From the NCBI RefSeq assembly GCF_003369915.1, contig NC_046673.1, forward strand, positions 8,106,001 to 8,170,000: a stretch of 64,000 bases of DNA, read 5' to 3'. Made by a program: the position numbers and the translations under genes. The notes beneath the pieces are model-generated. The model had not been told where the DNA came from. It searched no databases and saw only the letters and a program-made list of their open reading frames with translations. Below, piece after piece: positions 35,612-48,776 of the stretch (position 1 is the stretch's first letter; each line of letters begins with the position of its first letter). This DNA comes from Drosophila miranda. Lineage: Eukaryota; Arthropoda; Insecta; Diptera; Drosophilidae.

Positions 35612-36389
35612 AACGCTGAGTTTTTTGATAGTGATTCCAGTGGAGTATTTGGGCTAAAAATGTTTAATGACTTATAATTTGAATTTAAATGATTATTTTT
35701 TTTATTGTTATTTCTTAAAGGTAATGTATCGTTTTTTCATAAAACATTAGTATGCTACATTTATGCACATATGTAGTTTTGAAGAACTTTTCCATTCTGA
35801 AAAGATAATAAATACAGCTGCCAATCTGTCATCAAAGCTCAAGCTTAACGTCTTTATTAAGCTTTCAAATGTAAATTTTTTTAAATTTTGGGGCAGTTTT
35901 GATCAATATTTTTACTTGAAAACCTCAGGGAAAGTACAAAATATTAGATTTGTATTGTTTTATATATAAGCGTTAGTTCACGAACTCGTATCAAAAAAAA
36001 TAAAAAATTAATCAGAGAAATCGTAAAAATGATCAAGAACAAGCGTTTTGAAACCTACCATTAAAAACAGTCTTTTCCTAAGAAGAAATTTATGTTTTTT
36101 ATTGTAAAGCTTGAAATACTGCAAAATCAGCTTTGAATTTAATTACAATTAAATTATAGCTTAACGCCTTCTTTTGAACAGTCTGGCAACTCTTTTCGAT
36201 TTATTTTGAATCGGAACAGAGTTGCTCTCAATTATTATCGACGCCTGGAAACGTCATCCACGTATTTCTCTCTGGTAAAATTTGCAAGTTTCAACATCCG
36301 AGCTCGAAAAAAAGTAAGTCCTTTGGAGAAATTGTAATTGTTTTTGTCGACTCATCATCTCTCCACAAGGTTAACCAACTGGAATCATA

Positions 36390-37004
36390 ATGGAGCCTCA
36401 CACGGGCGCAACTTGTGACGGCTGCGACCTTTGGGGCAACGGAATAACTGGCTGCCGCTTCAAGTGCTTGCAGTGCGCCGACTTTGATTTGTGTCAGAGC
36501 TGCTATGACGCCAAGGTGGTGAATGGGCCGCACAAGTCGGAGCATCCAATGCAGTGCCTGCTGGACGAGGATGCTAAGAAGCTGTACTTTGCCGGGGAGC
36601 CAATTCCCTATCTGAACGCCGATAGCTTCACTTGCCCCATTTGCGGCTCCATGGGCCATTCGTACTTCGAACTTGTGAAGCATGTGGTTGCCCAGCACAA
36701 CGACGACCGCAGCGACGCCATCTGTCCACTGTGCGTGGCCGTGCCCATGGCCCCACCCGGCCGCTTGCTCAACATTTCGCAGCACTTTCGCCGTCAGCAT
36801 CGCGAACCGTCGAGCATTCGCGCTGCCGTTGCCAGTGCAGAGGACGAGTCGGGAATATCCGACATTGCCGATCGCCTCTCCCGTCACTCTTTAGGAGAGG
36901 GTGCGCGCTTCAGACTGTCACAACGTCGTCTGCACGTCCGTATCGCTCGCATGGGGCCATCCAATCCCTTGCCCCCCGATACTAGCAGCGAGGAGGCGGA
37001 CTAA
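36390..37004 (+). CDS. KCMF1-like zinc-finger protein, unit 2
   Basis: 204 aa, all zinc ligands kept. It differs from the unit 1 protein at two sites: AEEESG reads AEDESG, and RMRPSN reads RMGPSN. The 5' UTR intron at 36,314-36,369 is intact. Confidence 0.8.
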   Translation: MEPHTGATCDGCDLWGNGITGCRFKCLQCADFDLCQSCYDAKVVNGPHKSEHPMQCLLDEDAKKLYFAGEPIPYLNADSFTCPICGSMGHSYFELVKHVVAQHNDDRSDAICPLCVAVPMAPPGRLLNISQHFRRQHREPSSIRAAVASAEDESGISDIADRLSRHSLGEGARFRLSQRRLHVRIARMGPSNPLPPDTSSEEAD

Positions 37005-37484
37005 GCTGCCTAAGCAAATCTGTTCCGCTGAAGATGTGGAGGATTGCACATATACCTACAGAGATCAACGCACACCACCTACACACATACTATGCATATG
37101 TATACGGATCCACTGTCTCCACGCACACATTAATACAGATACACGAACACTACATATGCATACAAATGAACGCCGCAACTGTGCTGAAAAGCTGGAAAAA
37201 AAAAAAAAACAAAAAAAAAAAAACACATACACATACACAAACACATACCAGGAGATACACTGCCCCAAAAGAACTCACAAAATTCTTGTTTCAGACATTC
37301 CTTAAAAAATTGTATCACATGACAATTATTACACTGTGCCACAGATGCTTTGTACTTCACATGAGAGCTTGCGTTAGTAGTAGTAAAAAAGTCCTAAAGA
37401 ATTATAAAAAACGTTCTTTTGAGATATTTATTTTTATTTTAAGCCAATGTATCGGAGCACTGCGACACCTAACCCAACAAATTT

Positions 37485-38752
37485 TGAAATATACTTAAAA
37501 CGGTGAGATATCACAGGAGTCTGTAAACAGAATTTGTTTGCTCTAGCTCTTATAGTCTCTGAGATCTAGGCGCTCATCGGGACAGATGGACAGACAGACA
37601 TGGCTTTATCGACTTTTCTATTAACGTTGATCATAATTTTTTTTATTTATGGGGTCGGAAACGCTTCCTTTTGGAATCATCCTAACTCATTGAGATGCGT
37701 TGTTTATGGACAGTTCTACATACATACACACATATATACATACAGACATACGTACGAATATATGTGGATGCAGACACATACGCGTACGATGCCCACACAG
37801 GGGGCATTCGACTGGACACGAGAACACACACACAGATGCCTGGAATCGTATGAATTGCAAATATACTCGATTAATATTATGCTAATTTAATTGGTAGGCA
37901 GTTGAAATAATTAAAAACAGGCTCTGGAATTATAATGCTTGGGCAGCCCATCTATTAGATATATGTACAATATGTACATATATACTTATCTACATCCGAT
38001 ATCCGATCGATCGGTTGGCGAATTATGTGTATATCATAGATTTAGTCAATTAGATGGGATGAGATTATCCTCATCCATTCTTGTTTGATATTTAGCTGCA
38101 AACATTTCAAATTAACTTCTGGTAGTATTTCAATACACTTAAAGAGCAGTGCACTCTGGAATACAAAGAAAGCATTTCGAATCATCTCTCTTACAGACTA
38201 AATACAAGTAGAACGAAGGGGAACGTTGTGAGTTGCTGCTGCGACCGCAACTCTACATTTATACCCGATACATAGTCAGTATGGCTACATTGAGTGACAA
38301 AGAGTTCGTGCGGGAGAGACGTGTTTGAACATGTCGTCCGGTGCTGCGTTGCCACTGCAAATTGGTTTGTTCCGTTTGGCTATAAAAATGATCCGATTCA
38401 GATCGAATCAATCCAGATTCGGCAATCTGGTAGTTATGGTCATTCTCTATGATTGGGGGTTTTTAATTTTCCCGTATCTTCAAAATTGTGGATGCCACAG
38501 ATTTTCCTTTTTTGTGGGGCCGTAAAGGGGTGGGGCGAAATTTTGAAAAACACTTGTGCAGGTTCAATATCACAGGAGTGTAGATACCAAATTTGGTTGC
38601 CCTAGCTCTTATAGTCTCTGAGATCTAGACACTCCCTTTTGGCAATCGGCAAAGCCGCCATGAAACTTGCTTGTAAGAGAGAGAGAGAGCGAGTACGAAT
38701 GAAACTGTTTTCTTCATCCTGGCCATAATAATGATACGAATAAAATAATAAT
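37485..38752. mobile_element. Helitron/DINE-1-derived block, unit 2
   Basis: Counterpart of 30,785-32,056 and nearly identical. It includes the GA-repeat near 38,677. Confidence 0.55.
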
Positions 38753-38860
38753 GAATAAAACTCGATTCATAGAAAACGATTGACGGACATGTATGTATTG
38801 TATATGTACATCAAAGCGTCGTTAAATACTGTCCGATATACGAGTATGTTTTATACCAAA

Positions 38861-39470
38861 ATGCAAAGATCGAAGGATATCAACCATACCAATGGCCAGG
38901 AGGAGTGCTACGGGAAAGGTCAAGCTATCTGCCCATATGGGTATGTGCGCAAGTATGTATCTGTGTTGACTGAAAATTTATTGTTTTTGTCATTAGCGCT
39001 GCGCAAATTCGTGGGACGTTGGTGGAACGTTGGAGGATGCGCAGAGGGGGTGAGCGGGTGTTGGGCTCTAGGGGTCTTGGCCAGAATTGATGTCGATGAG
39101 TTTTCGTTAATGTCCGAATATTTATTAAATGGGATTGGTGAACGGAAATGCTCTGTATACTCGTAATGGTCGTGGGTCCAGAAGCGATCGCCGCTTGTTA
39201 ATTGAAAAGGAAGATGCGGCTGGGGTATAACACCGTCGAGAGTGTGTCTATATAAGTTTTGAAAGTCGTGCTGAGGTATTTTATCCATTCCCGTGAGAGA
39301 GCCGGACAGTTTCAGATGAAATGCTCCACGGTTTGGATGGCCCCGGATTCACCACACTTTCTGCAGCTGCTGCTCTTAACGATGAAATAAATAAACTGGT
39401 GCATATTTTCGTAGGTAAAATGCTGAATTTGTATTTAGCTTGGCTCGATTAAGGACGTTTAATATTCAAT
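38861..39470 (-). mobile_element. LINE C-terminal fragment, unit 3
   Basis: Unit 3 copy of the CCHC-tail LINE fragment. The far end is shortened by the deletion shared with unit 4. Confidence 0.55.
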
Positions 39471-39494
39471 CTTTTATTCACTCGACGGCTTAAG

Positions 39495-39611
39495 ATGGTA
39501 GTAGGGCTGCCGTCAATCAATGCGTATATATTTATTTTTCTGACATTATATTTAGATGTTTCCTTTGTTAGAGCATCTCCCAGTTTCGTTATGCGAAGGA
39601 GCGAGCAGTAA
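39495..39611 (+). CDS. 38-aa signal-like ORF, unit 3
   Basis: Intact, with F11Y and a Leu-to-Phe change relative to unit 1. It lies just after the unit 3/4 deletion point. Confidence 0.2.
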   Translation: MVVGLPSINAYIFIFLTLYLDVSFVRASPSFVMRRSEQ

Positions 39612-39810
39612 GAAAACGTCACATTGATTCAGTCATGAGCCCATAGTCGTATATGTTATGTACATATTCCATTCTAGTACAATATTTCAACTTCGTAGGA
39701 AACTTGCTCCCAAATATTCGATTGTTTTCCTTGGCTTGAAATTTGTCTTGCCTATTTCTGTTTTGGCAAGTTAATCAGTAGATGAATGAAGATCCTCTTG
39801 GGCTACTGAC

Positions 39811-40616
39811 ATGATGCCCGAAATTATTATAAGCGTCTGCAGCCTGATGGGATCATGCTATAGTGCCCTGGTAAACCTGCTTTCAAAATTGTTCGCCTTT
39901 TTCCGTATTTGGTGAGTTCGGAATAGAGATAAAGAAAATACTTTCAAATGACATACGGCATCCTCCACAGGTTTATGTACCACTGGACTGCCTCCTCGCC
40001 CAGGAGGAGTCTGCGTCGCTACCTCTACAAGATCGATCTCCATGTGTGGCAGAGTATCTATGGAATGCCGGATACCGGTCACGTGGTCTTATTTAATGGT
40101 TGGCACAATGGCCGCACGGTCGTGTGCGATGACTGCCGGTTGAAACGTGTGGGTGAATTGATTGACCAGGCAAAAATATGCCTGGACGTGGTGCTGCTGT
40201 CCACCGCCAATGTCCAGTACCTTGACCGCATGTTGGGTGCACATAATCGGGGTGTCAATGTGCGGGTTCTCGCCAGCGAGGAAATGCTCGCGGCTAATGG
40301 GCCAGCGATGCAGCTAATCTGCGCCTTGGGTGTGCCGGTGCGCGGCTTCCCGATCGGTGTAAAATTCGGCTACAATTTTGCTATAATAGACAGTGAAAAG
40401 CGAGCCCTGGGGCTAGAGGCCAAGCAGGATACGATCCACACCTGTCTTTGGCGTCTAAGGGGCAACATGAAAGGGTGTCTCAACTGGATCCTAGCTGCCG
40501 TGAAGCGGAAACGCGATTATAGGCATGATAATTACCACTACCAAATTTTCTTTGATGAATGGGACATCTTATATCCCATCACCCCGCCTTACTTCGCAGA
40601 ACAAAATTTTTTCTAA
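39811..40616 (+). CDS. Zucchini-like protein, HKD motif lost, unit 3
   Basis: Exons are 39,811-39,911 and 39,971-40,616. The intron is 59 nt, one base longer than in the other units. 248 aa, uninterrupted. It differs from unit 1 by KIDLYVW reading KIDLHVW and NGRAV reading NGRTV. The HKD position again reads GYNFAIID. The first AATAAA after the stop is kept, but the second is lost through the CTCCAGTATGG replacement. Confidence 0.75.
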
Positions 40617-41254
40617 GTTACACGTTAATTCAATTATATCTTATTTTAATGATTAATCGTTGCCTTAAATAAACGCTCCAGTATGGATGAGGTGTTTATA
40701 TCGAGTTTGTTGTTTTTTTAGATAATCAGCTCAAAAGTTCCCATTTGTGTAATTATGTACATGTCTGTGCATAAGCCACAAAAACATGGCGAAAATCTTG
40801 TACATAGATAGCTGCCATAGTCCCGAAGCTAAAATTCTATGGTAGATATCAGCACTCAGCTTTCTGATAGGAAAAAACAACATGCTTGATCGATCAAGCA
40901 AAGACGAGCCGCTCTGGGCGAGCTTTTTAAGCTTTAAGCTTTTCAGCAATGTGTGCACATGCACCGGTGAAGAGTTTTTGCTTTTTTCGGAGCTTTTGAA
41001 TGCGTTTGCAGTTTCGCTTTCAATTGGTGTACGAGCAGACGATTGTGATTCACACAATATTTTATGATCAGTAAATCAGCTATACAAATCGACCAGACAT
41101 TTCATGCATATCATACAAGGGAATGGTACGAGTATGTAAACTTTGGCCCCGAAACTATAATAGCTCTCCTTTCTGGCTGCTGTCAAATTCCGATTCAGTC
41201 TCTCTTTCTGTCTTCGTCTGTTTCTGTTTCTTGGTTTTCTTATTCTTAGGCAAT

Positions 41255-41720
41255 AGCAAAGCCGACCATGAAACGTGTGTGTTTGAGAGAGACAGAGCGA
41301 GATCGAATGAAACTGTTTTCTTTATTCTGGCTATAAAAATGATACGATCTAGTTCAGATTCTGCAGTCTAGAAGAGATTGTCATTCCCTACGATTCTGCG
41401 TTTATGGTTTTCTCGTATCTTCAAAATTGTGGATTGTGGGGACGGAAGGGGGCCTGGCGAAATAGTTTTGAAATACACTTGTAACAGTGACATATCACAG
41501 AAGTCTCCATACAAAATGTCGCTGCTCTAGCTCTTATACTCTCAGAGCAGTAGGCGCTCATAGGGACGGACAGACGGACGAAAGGACAGACGGACAGACA
41601 GACAGACAGACATGGCTCAATTGACTCGGCGCAAGTCTATTAGGATGGCTCTGAAACTTGACCAGATACTTTCCTTTCGCCTTGGCGATTTCATCCTTAA
41701 TAAATTCGACATTTAAGTCC
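41255..41720 (-). mobile_element. DINE-1/Helitron-derived piece, unit 3
   Basis: Counterpart of the unit 1 piece, with an intermediate-length GACA tract. Confidence 0.6.
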
Positions 41721-41872
41721 CTTTGAAGATTTGCACTCCGTATGTACTATGATGCCCAGTGCTAGTTCTCATTATCTTTGATTCAGCCAGGCTTTCCCCC
41801 TAGTTCGGAGCCATACATATGTCAAAATTGGTTTGAAAACTGTACCGTACAAAAGTACTTTGTACTCCAGTT

Positions 41873-42183
41873 TTAGTGGCGAGGACAATGTGGAATTCTA
41901 GCTTTAAGTTTCAGTAGATTTCTCTTTGCTTCCATGTGTTTACACCAAGTGAGCCGTCTATGCAAATGTACACCAAGGTACGCTACTTCGGTTGGAATGC
42001 TGATGTTGTTGAGAGACACCGGTGGGCAAGTTTGTCTGTTTGCACTTTTGCTCATTCACATGCATGCCCCAGTCTGCTAGCCATTTTTCCAAGGCCCGAG
42101 ATGAGATTATAAGTGATCCGTTGCACTTGTTGGGCACTTGGAGCGATCGATACATGAGCGTTCCAGCACGAGCTAATTTTATT
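41873..42183 (-). mobile_element. Jockey RT fragment, unit 3
   Basis: Same remnant as in the other units. The junction without the LINE reads ATTTTATTAAACGCTGAG. It shares VPNKCNG (Phe to Cys) with unit 4. Confidence 0.75.
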
Positions 42184-42960
42184 AAACGCTGAGTTTTTTG
42201 ATAGTGATTCCAGTGGAGTATTTGGGCTAAAAATGTTTAATGACTTATAATTTGAATTTAAATGATTATTTTTTTATTGTTATTTTTTAAAGGTAATGTA
42301 TCGTTTTTTCATAAAACATTAGTATGCTACATTTATGCTTATATGTAGTTTTGAAGAACTTTTCCATTCTGAAAAAATAATAAATACAGCTGCCAATCTG
42401 TCATCAAAGCTCAAGCTTAACGTCTTTATTAAGCTTTCAAATGTCAATTTTTTTAAATTTTGGGGCAGTTTTGATCAATATTTTTACTTGAAAACCTCAG
42501 GGAAAGTACAAAATATTAGATTTGTATTGTTTTATATATAAGCGTTAATTCACGAACTCGAATCAAAAAAAAAAAAAATTAATCAGAGAAATCGTAAAAA
42601 TGATCAAGAACAAGCGTTTTGAAACCTACCATTAAAAACAGTCTTTTCCTAAGAAGAAATTTATGTTTTTTATTGTAAAGCTTGAAATACTGCAAAATCA
42701 GCTTTGAATTTAATTACAATTAAATTATAGCTTAACGCCTTCTTTTGAACAGTCTGGCAACTCTTTTCGATTTATTTTGAATCGGAACAGAGTTGCTCTC
42801 AATTATTATCGACGCCTGGAAACGTCATCCACGTATTTCTCTCTGGTAAAATTTGCAAGTTTCAACATCCGAGCTCGAAAAAAGGTAAGTCCTTTGGAGA
42901 AATTGTAATTCTTTTTGTCGACTCATCATCTCTCCACAAGGTTAAGCAACTGGAATCATA

Positions 42961-43575
42961 ATGGAGCCTCACACGGGCGCAACTTGTGACGGCTGCGACC
43001 TTTGGGGCAACGGAATAACTGGCTGCCGCTTCAAGTGCTTGCAGTGCGCCGACTTTGATTTGTGTCAGAGCTGCTATGACGCCAAGGTGGTGAATGGGCC
43101 GCACAAGTCGGAGCATCCAATGCAGTGCCTGCTGGACGAGGATGCTAAGAAGCTGTACTTTGCCGGGGAGCCAATTCCCTATCTGAACGCCGATAGCTTC
43201 ACTTGCCCCATTTGCGGCTCCATGGGCCATTCGTACTTCGAACTTGTGAAGCATGTGGTTGCCCAGCACAACGACGACCGCAGCGACGCCATCTGTCCAC
43301 TGTGCGTGGCCGTGCCCATGGCCCCACCCGGCCGCTTGCTCAACATTTCGCAGCACTTTCGCCGTCAGCATCGCGAACCGTCGAGCATTCGCGCTGCCGT
43401 TGCCAGTGCAGAGGAGGAGTCGGGAATATCCGACATTGCCGATCGCCTCTCCCGTCACTCTTTAGGAGAGGGTGCGCGCTTCAGACTGTCACAACGTCGT
43501 CTGCACGTCCGTATCGCTCGCATGAGGCCATCCAATCCCTTGCCCCCCGATACTAGCAGCGAGGAGGCGGACTAA
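42961..43575 (+). CDS. KCMF1-like zinc-finger protein, unit 3
   Basis: 204 aa, identical in protein sequence to unit 1. The 5' UTR intron (42,885-42,940) has the fuller donor context AAAG-GTAAGT. The others have AAA-GTAAGT. The 3' flank lacks the A-tract. Confidence 0.8.
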   Translation: MEPHTGATCDGCDLWGNGITGCRFKCLQCADFDLCQSCYDAKVVNGPHKSEHPMQCLLDEDAKKLYFAGEPIPYLNADSFTCPICGSMGHSYFELVKHVVAQHNDDRSDAICPLCVAVPMAPPGRLLNISQHFRRQHREPSSIRAAVASAEEESGISDIADRLSRHSLGEGARFRLSQRRLHVRIARMRPSNPLPPDTSSEEAD

Positions 43576-44079
43576 GCTGCCTAAGCAAATCTGTTCCGCT
43601 GAAGATGTGGAGGATTGCACATATACCTACAGAGATCAACGCACACCACCTACACACATACTATGCATATGTATACGGATCCACTGTCTCCACGCACACA
43701 TTAATACAGATACACGAACACTACATATGCATACAAATGAACGCCGAAACTGTGCTGGAAAGTTTTCGTTCTATTTAAATGCATTTTCTTGGACATTTTT
43801 GCTGCTACACACATACACATACACATACACATACACAAACACATACCAGGAGATACACTGCCCCAAAAGAACTCACAAAATTCTTGTTTCAGACATTCCT
43901 TAAAAAATTGTATCACATGACAATTATTACACTGTGCCACAGATGCTTTGTACTTCACATGAGAGCTTGCGTTAGTAGTAGTAAAAAAGTCCTAAAGAAT
44001 TATAAAAAACGTTCTTTTGAGATATTTATTTTTATTTTAAGCCAATGTATCGGAGCACTGCGACACCTAACCCAACAAA

Positions 44080-45355
44080 TTTTGAAATATACTTAAAACG
44101 GTGAGATATCACAGGAGTCTGTAAACAGAATTTGTTTGCTCTAGCTCTTATAGTCTCTGAGATCTAGGCGCTCATCGGGACAGATGGACAGACAGACATG
44201 GCTTTATCGACTTTTCTATTAACGTTGATCATTTTTTTTTTTATTTATGAGGTCGGAAACGCTTCCTTTTGGAATCATCCTAACTCATTGAGATGCGTTG
44301 TTTATGGACAGTTCTACATACATACACACATATTTACATACAGACATAAGTACGAATATATGTGGATGCAGACACATACGCGTACGATGCCCACACAGGG
44401 GGCATTCGACTGGACACGAGAACACACACACAGATGCCTGGAATCGTATGAATTGAAAATATACTCGATTAATATTATGCTAATTTAATTGGTAGGCAGT
44501 TGAAATAATTAAAAACTGGCTCTGGAATTATAATGCTTGGGCAGCCCATCTATTAGATATATGTACAATATGTACATATATACTTATCTACATCCGATAT
44601 CCGATCGATCGGTTGGCGAATTATGTGTATATCATATATTTAGTCAATTAGATGGGATGAGATTATCCTCATCCATTCTTGTTTGATATTTAGCTGCAAA
44701 CATTTCAAATTAACTTCTGGTAGTATTTCAATACACTTAAAGAGCAGTGCACTCTGGAATACAAAGAAAGCATTTCGAATCATCTCTCTTACAGACTAAA
44801 TACAAGTAGAACGAAGGGGAACGTTGTGAGTTGCTGCTGCGACCGCAACTCTACATTTATACCCGATACATAGTCAGTATGGCTACATTGAGTGACAAAG
44901 AGTTCGTGCGGGAGAGACGTGTTTGAACATGTCGTCCGGTGCTGCGTTGCCACTGCAAATTGATTTGTTCCGTTTGGCTATAAAAATGATCCGATTCAGA
45001 TCGAATCAATCCAGATTCGGCAATCTGGTAGTTATGGTCATTCTTTATGATTGGGGGTTTTTAATTTTCCCGTATCTTCAAAATTGTGAATGCCACAGAT
45101 TTTTGTTTTTTGTGGGGGCGTAAAGAGGTGGGGCGAAATTTTGAAAAACACTTGTGCAGGTTCAATATCACAGGAGTGTAGATACCAAATTTGGTTGCCC
45201 TAGCTCTTATAGTCTCTGAGATCTAGACACTCCCTTTTAGCAATCGGCAAGCCGCCATGAAACGTGTTTGTTAGAGAGAGAGAGAGAGAGAGCGAGTACG
45301 AATGAAACTGTTTTCTTCATCCTGGCCATAATAATGATACGAATAAAATAATAAT
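44080..45355. mobile_element. Helitron/DINE-1-derived block, unit 3
   Basis: Counterpart of 30,785-32,056. The GA-repeat (about 45,274-45,293) is longer than in units 1 and 2 and like that of unit 4. Confidence 0.55.
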
Positions 45356-45463
45356 GAATAAAACTCGATTCATAGAAAACGATTGACGGACATGTATGTA
45401 TTGTATATGTACATCAAAGCGTCGTTAAATACTGTCCGATATACGAGTATGTTTTATACCAAA

Positions 45464-46075
45464 ATGGAAAGATCGAAGGATATCAACCATACCAATGGCC
45501 AGGAGGAGTGCTACGGGAAAGGTCAAGCTATCTGCCCATATGGGTATGTGCGCAAGTATGTATCTGTGTTGACTGAAAATTTATTGTTTTTGTCATTAGC
45601 GCTGCGCAAATTCGTGGGACGTTGGTGGAACGTTGGAGGATGCGCAGAGGGGGTGAGCGGGTGTTGGGCTCTAGGGGTCTTGGCCAGAATTGATGTCGAT
45701 GAGTTTTCGTTAATGTCCGAATATTTATTAAATGGGATTGGTGAACGGAAATGCTCTGTATACTCGTAATGGTCGTGGGTCCAGAAGCGATCGCCGCTTG
45801 TTAATTGAAAAGGAAGATGCGGATGGGGTATAACACCGTCGAGAGTGTGTCTATATAAGTTTTGAAAGTCGTGCTGAGGTATTTTATCCATTCCCGTGAG
45901 AGAGCCGGACAGTTTCAGATGAAATGCTCCACGATTTGCATGGCCCCGGATTCACCACACTTTCTGCAGCTGCTGCTCTTAACGATGAAATAAATAAACT
46001 GGTGCATATTTTCGTAGGTAAAATGCTGAATTTGTATTTAGCTTGGCTCGATAAAGGACGTTTAATATTCAATCT
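45464..46075 (-). mobile_element. LINE C-terminal fragment, unit 4
   Basis: Unit 4 copy of the CCHC-tail LINE fragment, with the same shortened end as unit 3. Confidence 0.55.
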
Positions 46076-46097
46076 TTTATTTACTCGACGGCTTAAG

Positions 46098-46214
46098 ATG
46101 GTAGTAGGGCTGCAGTCAATCAATGCATTTATATTTATTTTTCTGACTTTATATTTAGATGTTTCCTTTGTTAGAGCATCTCCCAGTTTCGTTATGCGAA
46201 GGAGCGAGCAGTAA
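46098..46214 (+). CDS. 38-aa signal-like ORF, unit 4
   Basis: Intact, with P6Q and a Leu-to-Phe change relative to unit 1. Confidence 0.2.
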   Translation: MVVGLQSINAFIFIFLTLYLDVSFVRASPSFVMRRSEQ

Positions 46215-46413
46215 GAAATCGTTACATTGATTCAGTCATGAGCCCATAGTCGTATATGTTATGTACATATTCCATTCTAGTACAATATTTCAACTTCGTA
46301 GGAGACTTGCTCCCAAATATTCGATTGTTTTCCTTGGCTTGAAATTTGTCTTGCCTATTTCTGTTTTGGCAAGTTAATCAGTAGATGAATGAAGATCCTC
46401 TTGGGCTACTGAC

Positions 46414-47218
46414 ATGATGCCCGAAATTATTATAAGCGTCTGCAGCCTGATGGGATCATGCTATAGTGCCCTGGTAAACCTGCTTTCAAAATTGTTCGCC
46501 TTTTTCCGTATTTGGTGAGTTCGGAAGTAGATAAAGCAAATACTTTCAAATGACATACGGCATCCTCCACAGGTTTATGTACCACTGGACTGCCTCCTCG
46601 CCCAGGAGGAGTCTGCGTCGCTACCTCTACAAGATCGATCTCTATGTGTGGCAGAGTATCTATGGAATGCCGGATACCGGTCACGTGGTCTTATTTAATG
46701 GTTGGCACAATGACCGCACGGTCGTGTGCGATGACTGCCGGTTGAAACGTGTGGGTGAATTGATTGACCAGGCAAAAATATGCCTGGACGTGGTGCTGCT
46801 GTCCACCGCCAATGTCCAGTACCTTGACCGCATGTTGGGTGCACATAATCGGGGTGTCAATGTGCGGGTTCTCGCCAGCGAGGAAATGCTCGCGGCTAAT
46901 GGGCCAGCGATGCAGCTAATCTGCGCCTTGGGTGTGCCGGTGCGCGGCTTCCCGATCGGTGTAAAATTCGGCTACAATTTTGCTATAATAGACAGTGAAA
47001 AGCGAGCCCTGGGGCTAGAGGCCAAGCAGGATACGATCCACACCTGTCTTTGGCGTCTAAGGGGCAACATGAAAGGGTGTCTCAACTGGATCCTAGCTGC
47101 CGTGAAGCGGAAACGCGATTATAGGCATGATAATTACCACTACCAAATTTTCTTTGATGAATGGGACATCTTATATCCCATCACCCCGCCTTACTTCGCA
47201 GAACAAAATTTTTTCTAA
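46414..47218 (+). CDS. Zucchini-like protein, HKD motif lost, unit 4
   Basis: Exons are 46,414-46,514 and 46,573-47,218. 248 aa, uninterrupted. It differs from unit 1 by NGRAV reading NDRTV. The dead active site is the same, and the 3' flank is of the unit 3 type. Confidence 0.75.
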
Positions 47219-47856
47219 GTTACACGTTAATTCAATTATATCTTATTTTAATGATTAATCGTTGCCTTAAATAAACGCTCCAGTATGGATGAGGTGTTTA
47301 TATCGAGTTTGTTGTTTTTTTAGATAATCAGCTCAAAAGTTCCCATTTGTGTAATTATGTACATGTCTGTGCATAAGCCACAAAAACATGGCGAAAATCT
47401 TGTACATAGATAGCTGCCATAGTCCCGAAGCTAAAATTCTATGGTAGATATCAGCACTCAGCTTTCTGATAGGAAAAAACAACATGCTTGATCGATCAAG
47501 CAAAGACGAGCCGCTCTGGGCGAGCTTTTTAAGCTTTAAGCTTTTCAGCAATGTGTGCACATGCACCGGTGAAGAGTTTTTGCTTTTTTCGGAGCTTTTG
47601 AATGCGTTTGCAGTTTCGCTTTCAATTGGTGTACGAGCAGACGATTGTGATTCACACAATATTTTATGATCAGTAAATCAGCTATACAAATCGACCAGAC
47701 ATTTCATGCATATCATACAAGGGAATGGTACGAGTATGTAAACTTTGGCCCCGAAACTATAATAGCTCTCCTTTCTGGCTGCTGTCAAATTCCGATTCAG
47801 TCTCTCTTTCTGTCTTCGTCTGTTTCTGTTTCTTGGTTTTCTTATTCTTAGGCAAT

Positions 47857-48315
47857 AGCAAAGCCGACCATGAAACGTGTGTGTTTGAGAGAGACAGAGC
47901 GAGATCGAATGAAACTGTTTTCTTTATTCTGGCTATAAAAATGATACGATCTAGTTCAGATTCTGCAGTCTAGAAGAGATTGTCATTCCCTACGATTCTG
48001 CGTTTATGGTTTTCTCGTATCTTCAAAATTGTGGATTGTGGGGACGGAAGGGGGCCTGGCGAAATAGTTTTGAAATACACTTGTAACAGTGACATATCAC
48101 AGAAGTCTCCATACAAAATGTCGCTGCTCTAGCTCTTATACTCTCAGAGCAGTAGGCGCTCATAGGGACGGACAGACGGACGAAAGGACAGACGGACAGA
48201 CAGACATGGCTCAATTGACTCGGCGCAAGTCTATTAGGATGGCTCTGAAACTTGACCAGATACTTTCCTTTCGCCTTGGCGATTTCATCCTTAATAAATT
48301 CGACATTTAAGTCCT
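47857..48315 (-). mobile_element. DINE-1/Helitron-derived piece, unit 4
   Basis: Counterpart of the unit 1 piece, with the shortest GACA tract of the four. Confidence 0.6.
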
Positions 48316-48466
48316 TATGAAGATTTGCACTCCGTATGTACTATGATGCCCAGTGCTAGTTCTCATTATCTTTGATTCAGCCAGGCTTTCCCGCTAGTTC
48401 GGAGCCATACATATGTCAAAATTGCTTTGAAAACTGTACCGCACAAAAGTACTTTGTACTCCAGTT

Positions 48467-48776
48467 TTAGTGGCGAGGACAATGTGGAATTCTAGCTTTA
48501 AGTTTCAGTAGATTTCTCTTTGCTTCCATGTGTTTACACCAAGTGAGCCGTCTATGCAAATGTACACCAAGGTACGCTACTTCGGTTGGAATGCTGATGT
48601 TGTTGAGAGACACCGGTGGGCAAGTTTGTCTGTTTGCACTTTTGCTCATTCACATGCATGCCCCAGTCTGCTAGCCATTTTTCCAAGGCCCGAGATGAGA
48701 TTATAAGTGATCCGTTGCACTTGTTGGGCACTTGGAGCGATCGATACATGAGCGTTCCAGCACGAGCTAATTTTAT
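48467..48776 (-). mobile_element. Jockey RT fragment, unit 4
   Basis: Same remnant as in the other units, followed directly by the CR1-like LINE 3' end as in unit 1. Confidence 0.75.

Larger units (their letters stand above)
32057..38752 (+). repeat. Tandem array unit 2 (no LINE)
   Basis: About 6.70 kb. Same order as unit 1 but without the CR1-like LINE. The Jockey fragment runs straight into the KCMF1 upstream region at about 35,611. Confidence 0.9.
38753..45355 (+). repeat. Tandem array unit 3 (no LINE)
   Basis: About 6.60 kb. It shares with unit 4 a deletion of about 160 bases near 39,472 (upstream of the 38-aa ORF) and a replacement after the zucchini-like gene (CTCCAGTATGGATGAGG at 40,676). 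Units 1, 2 and 5 have neither. Confidence 0.9.
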
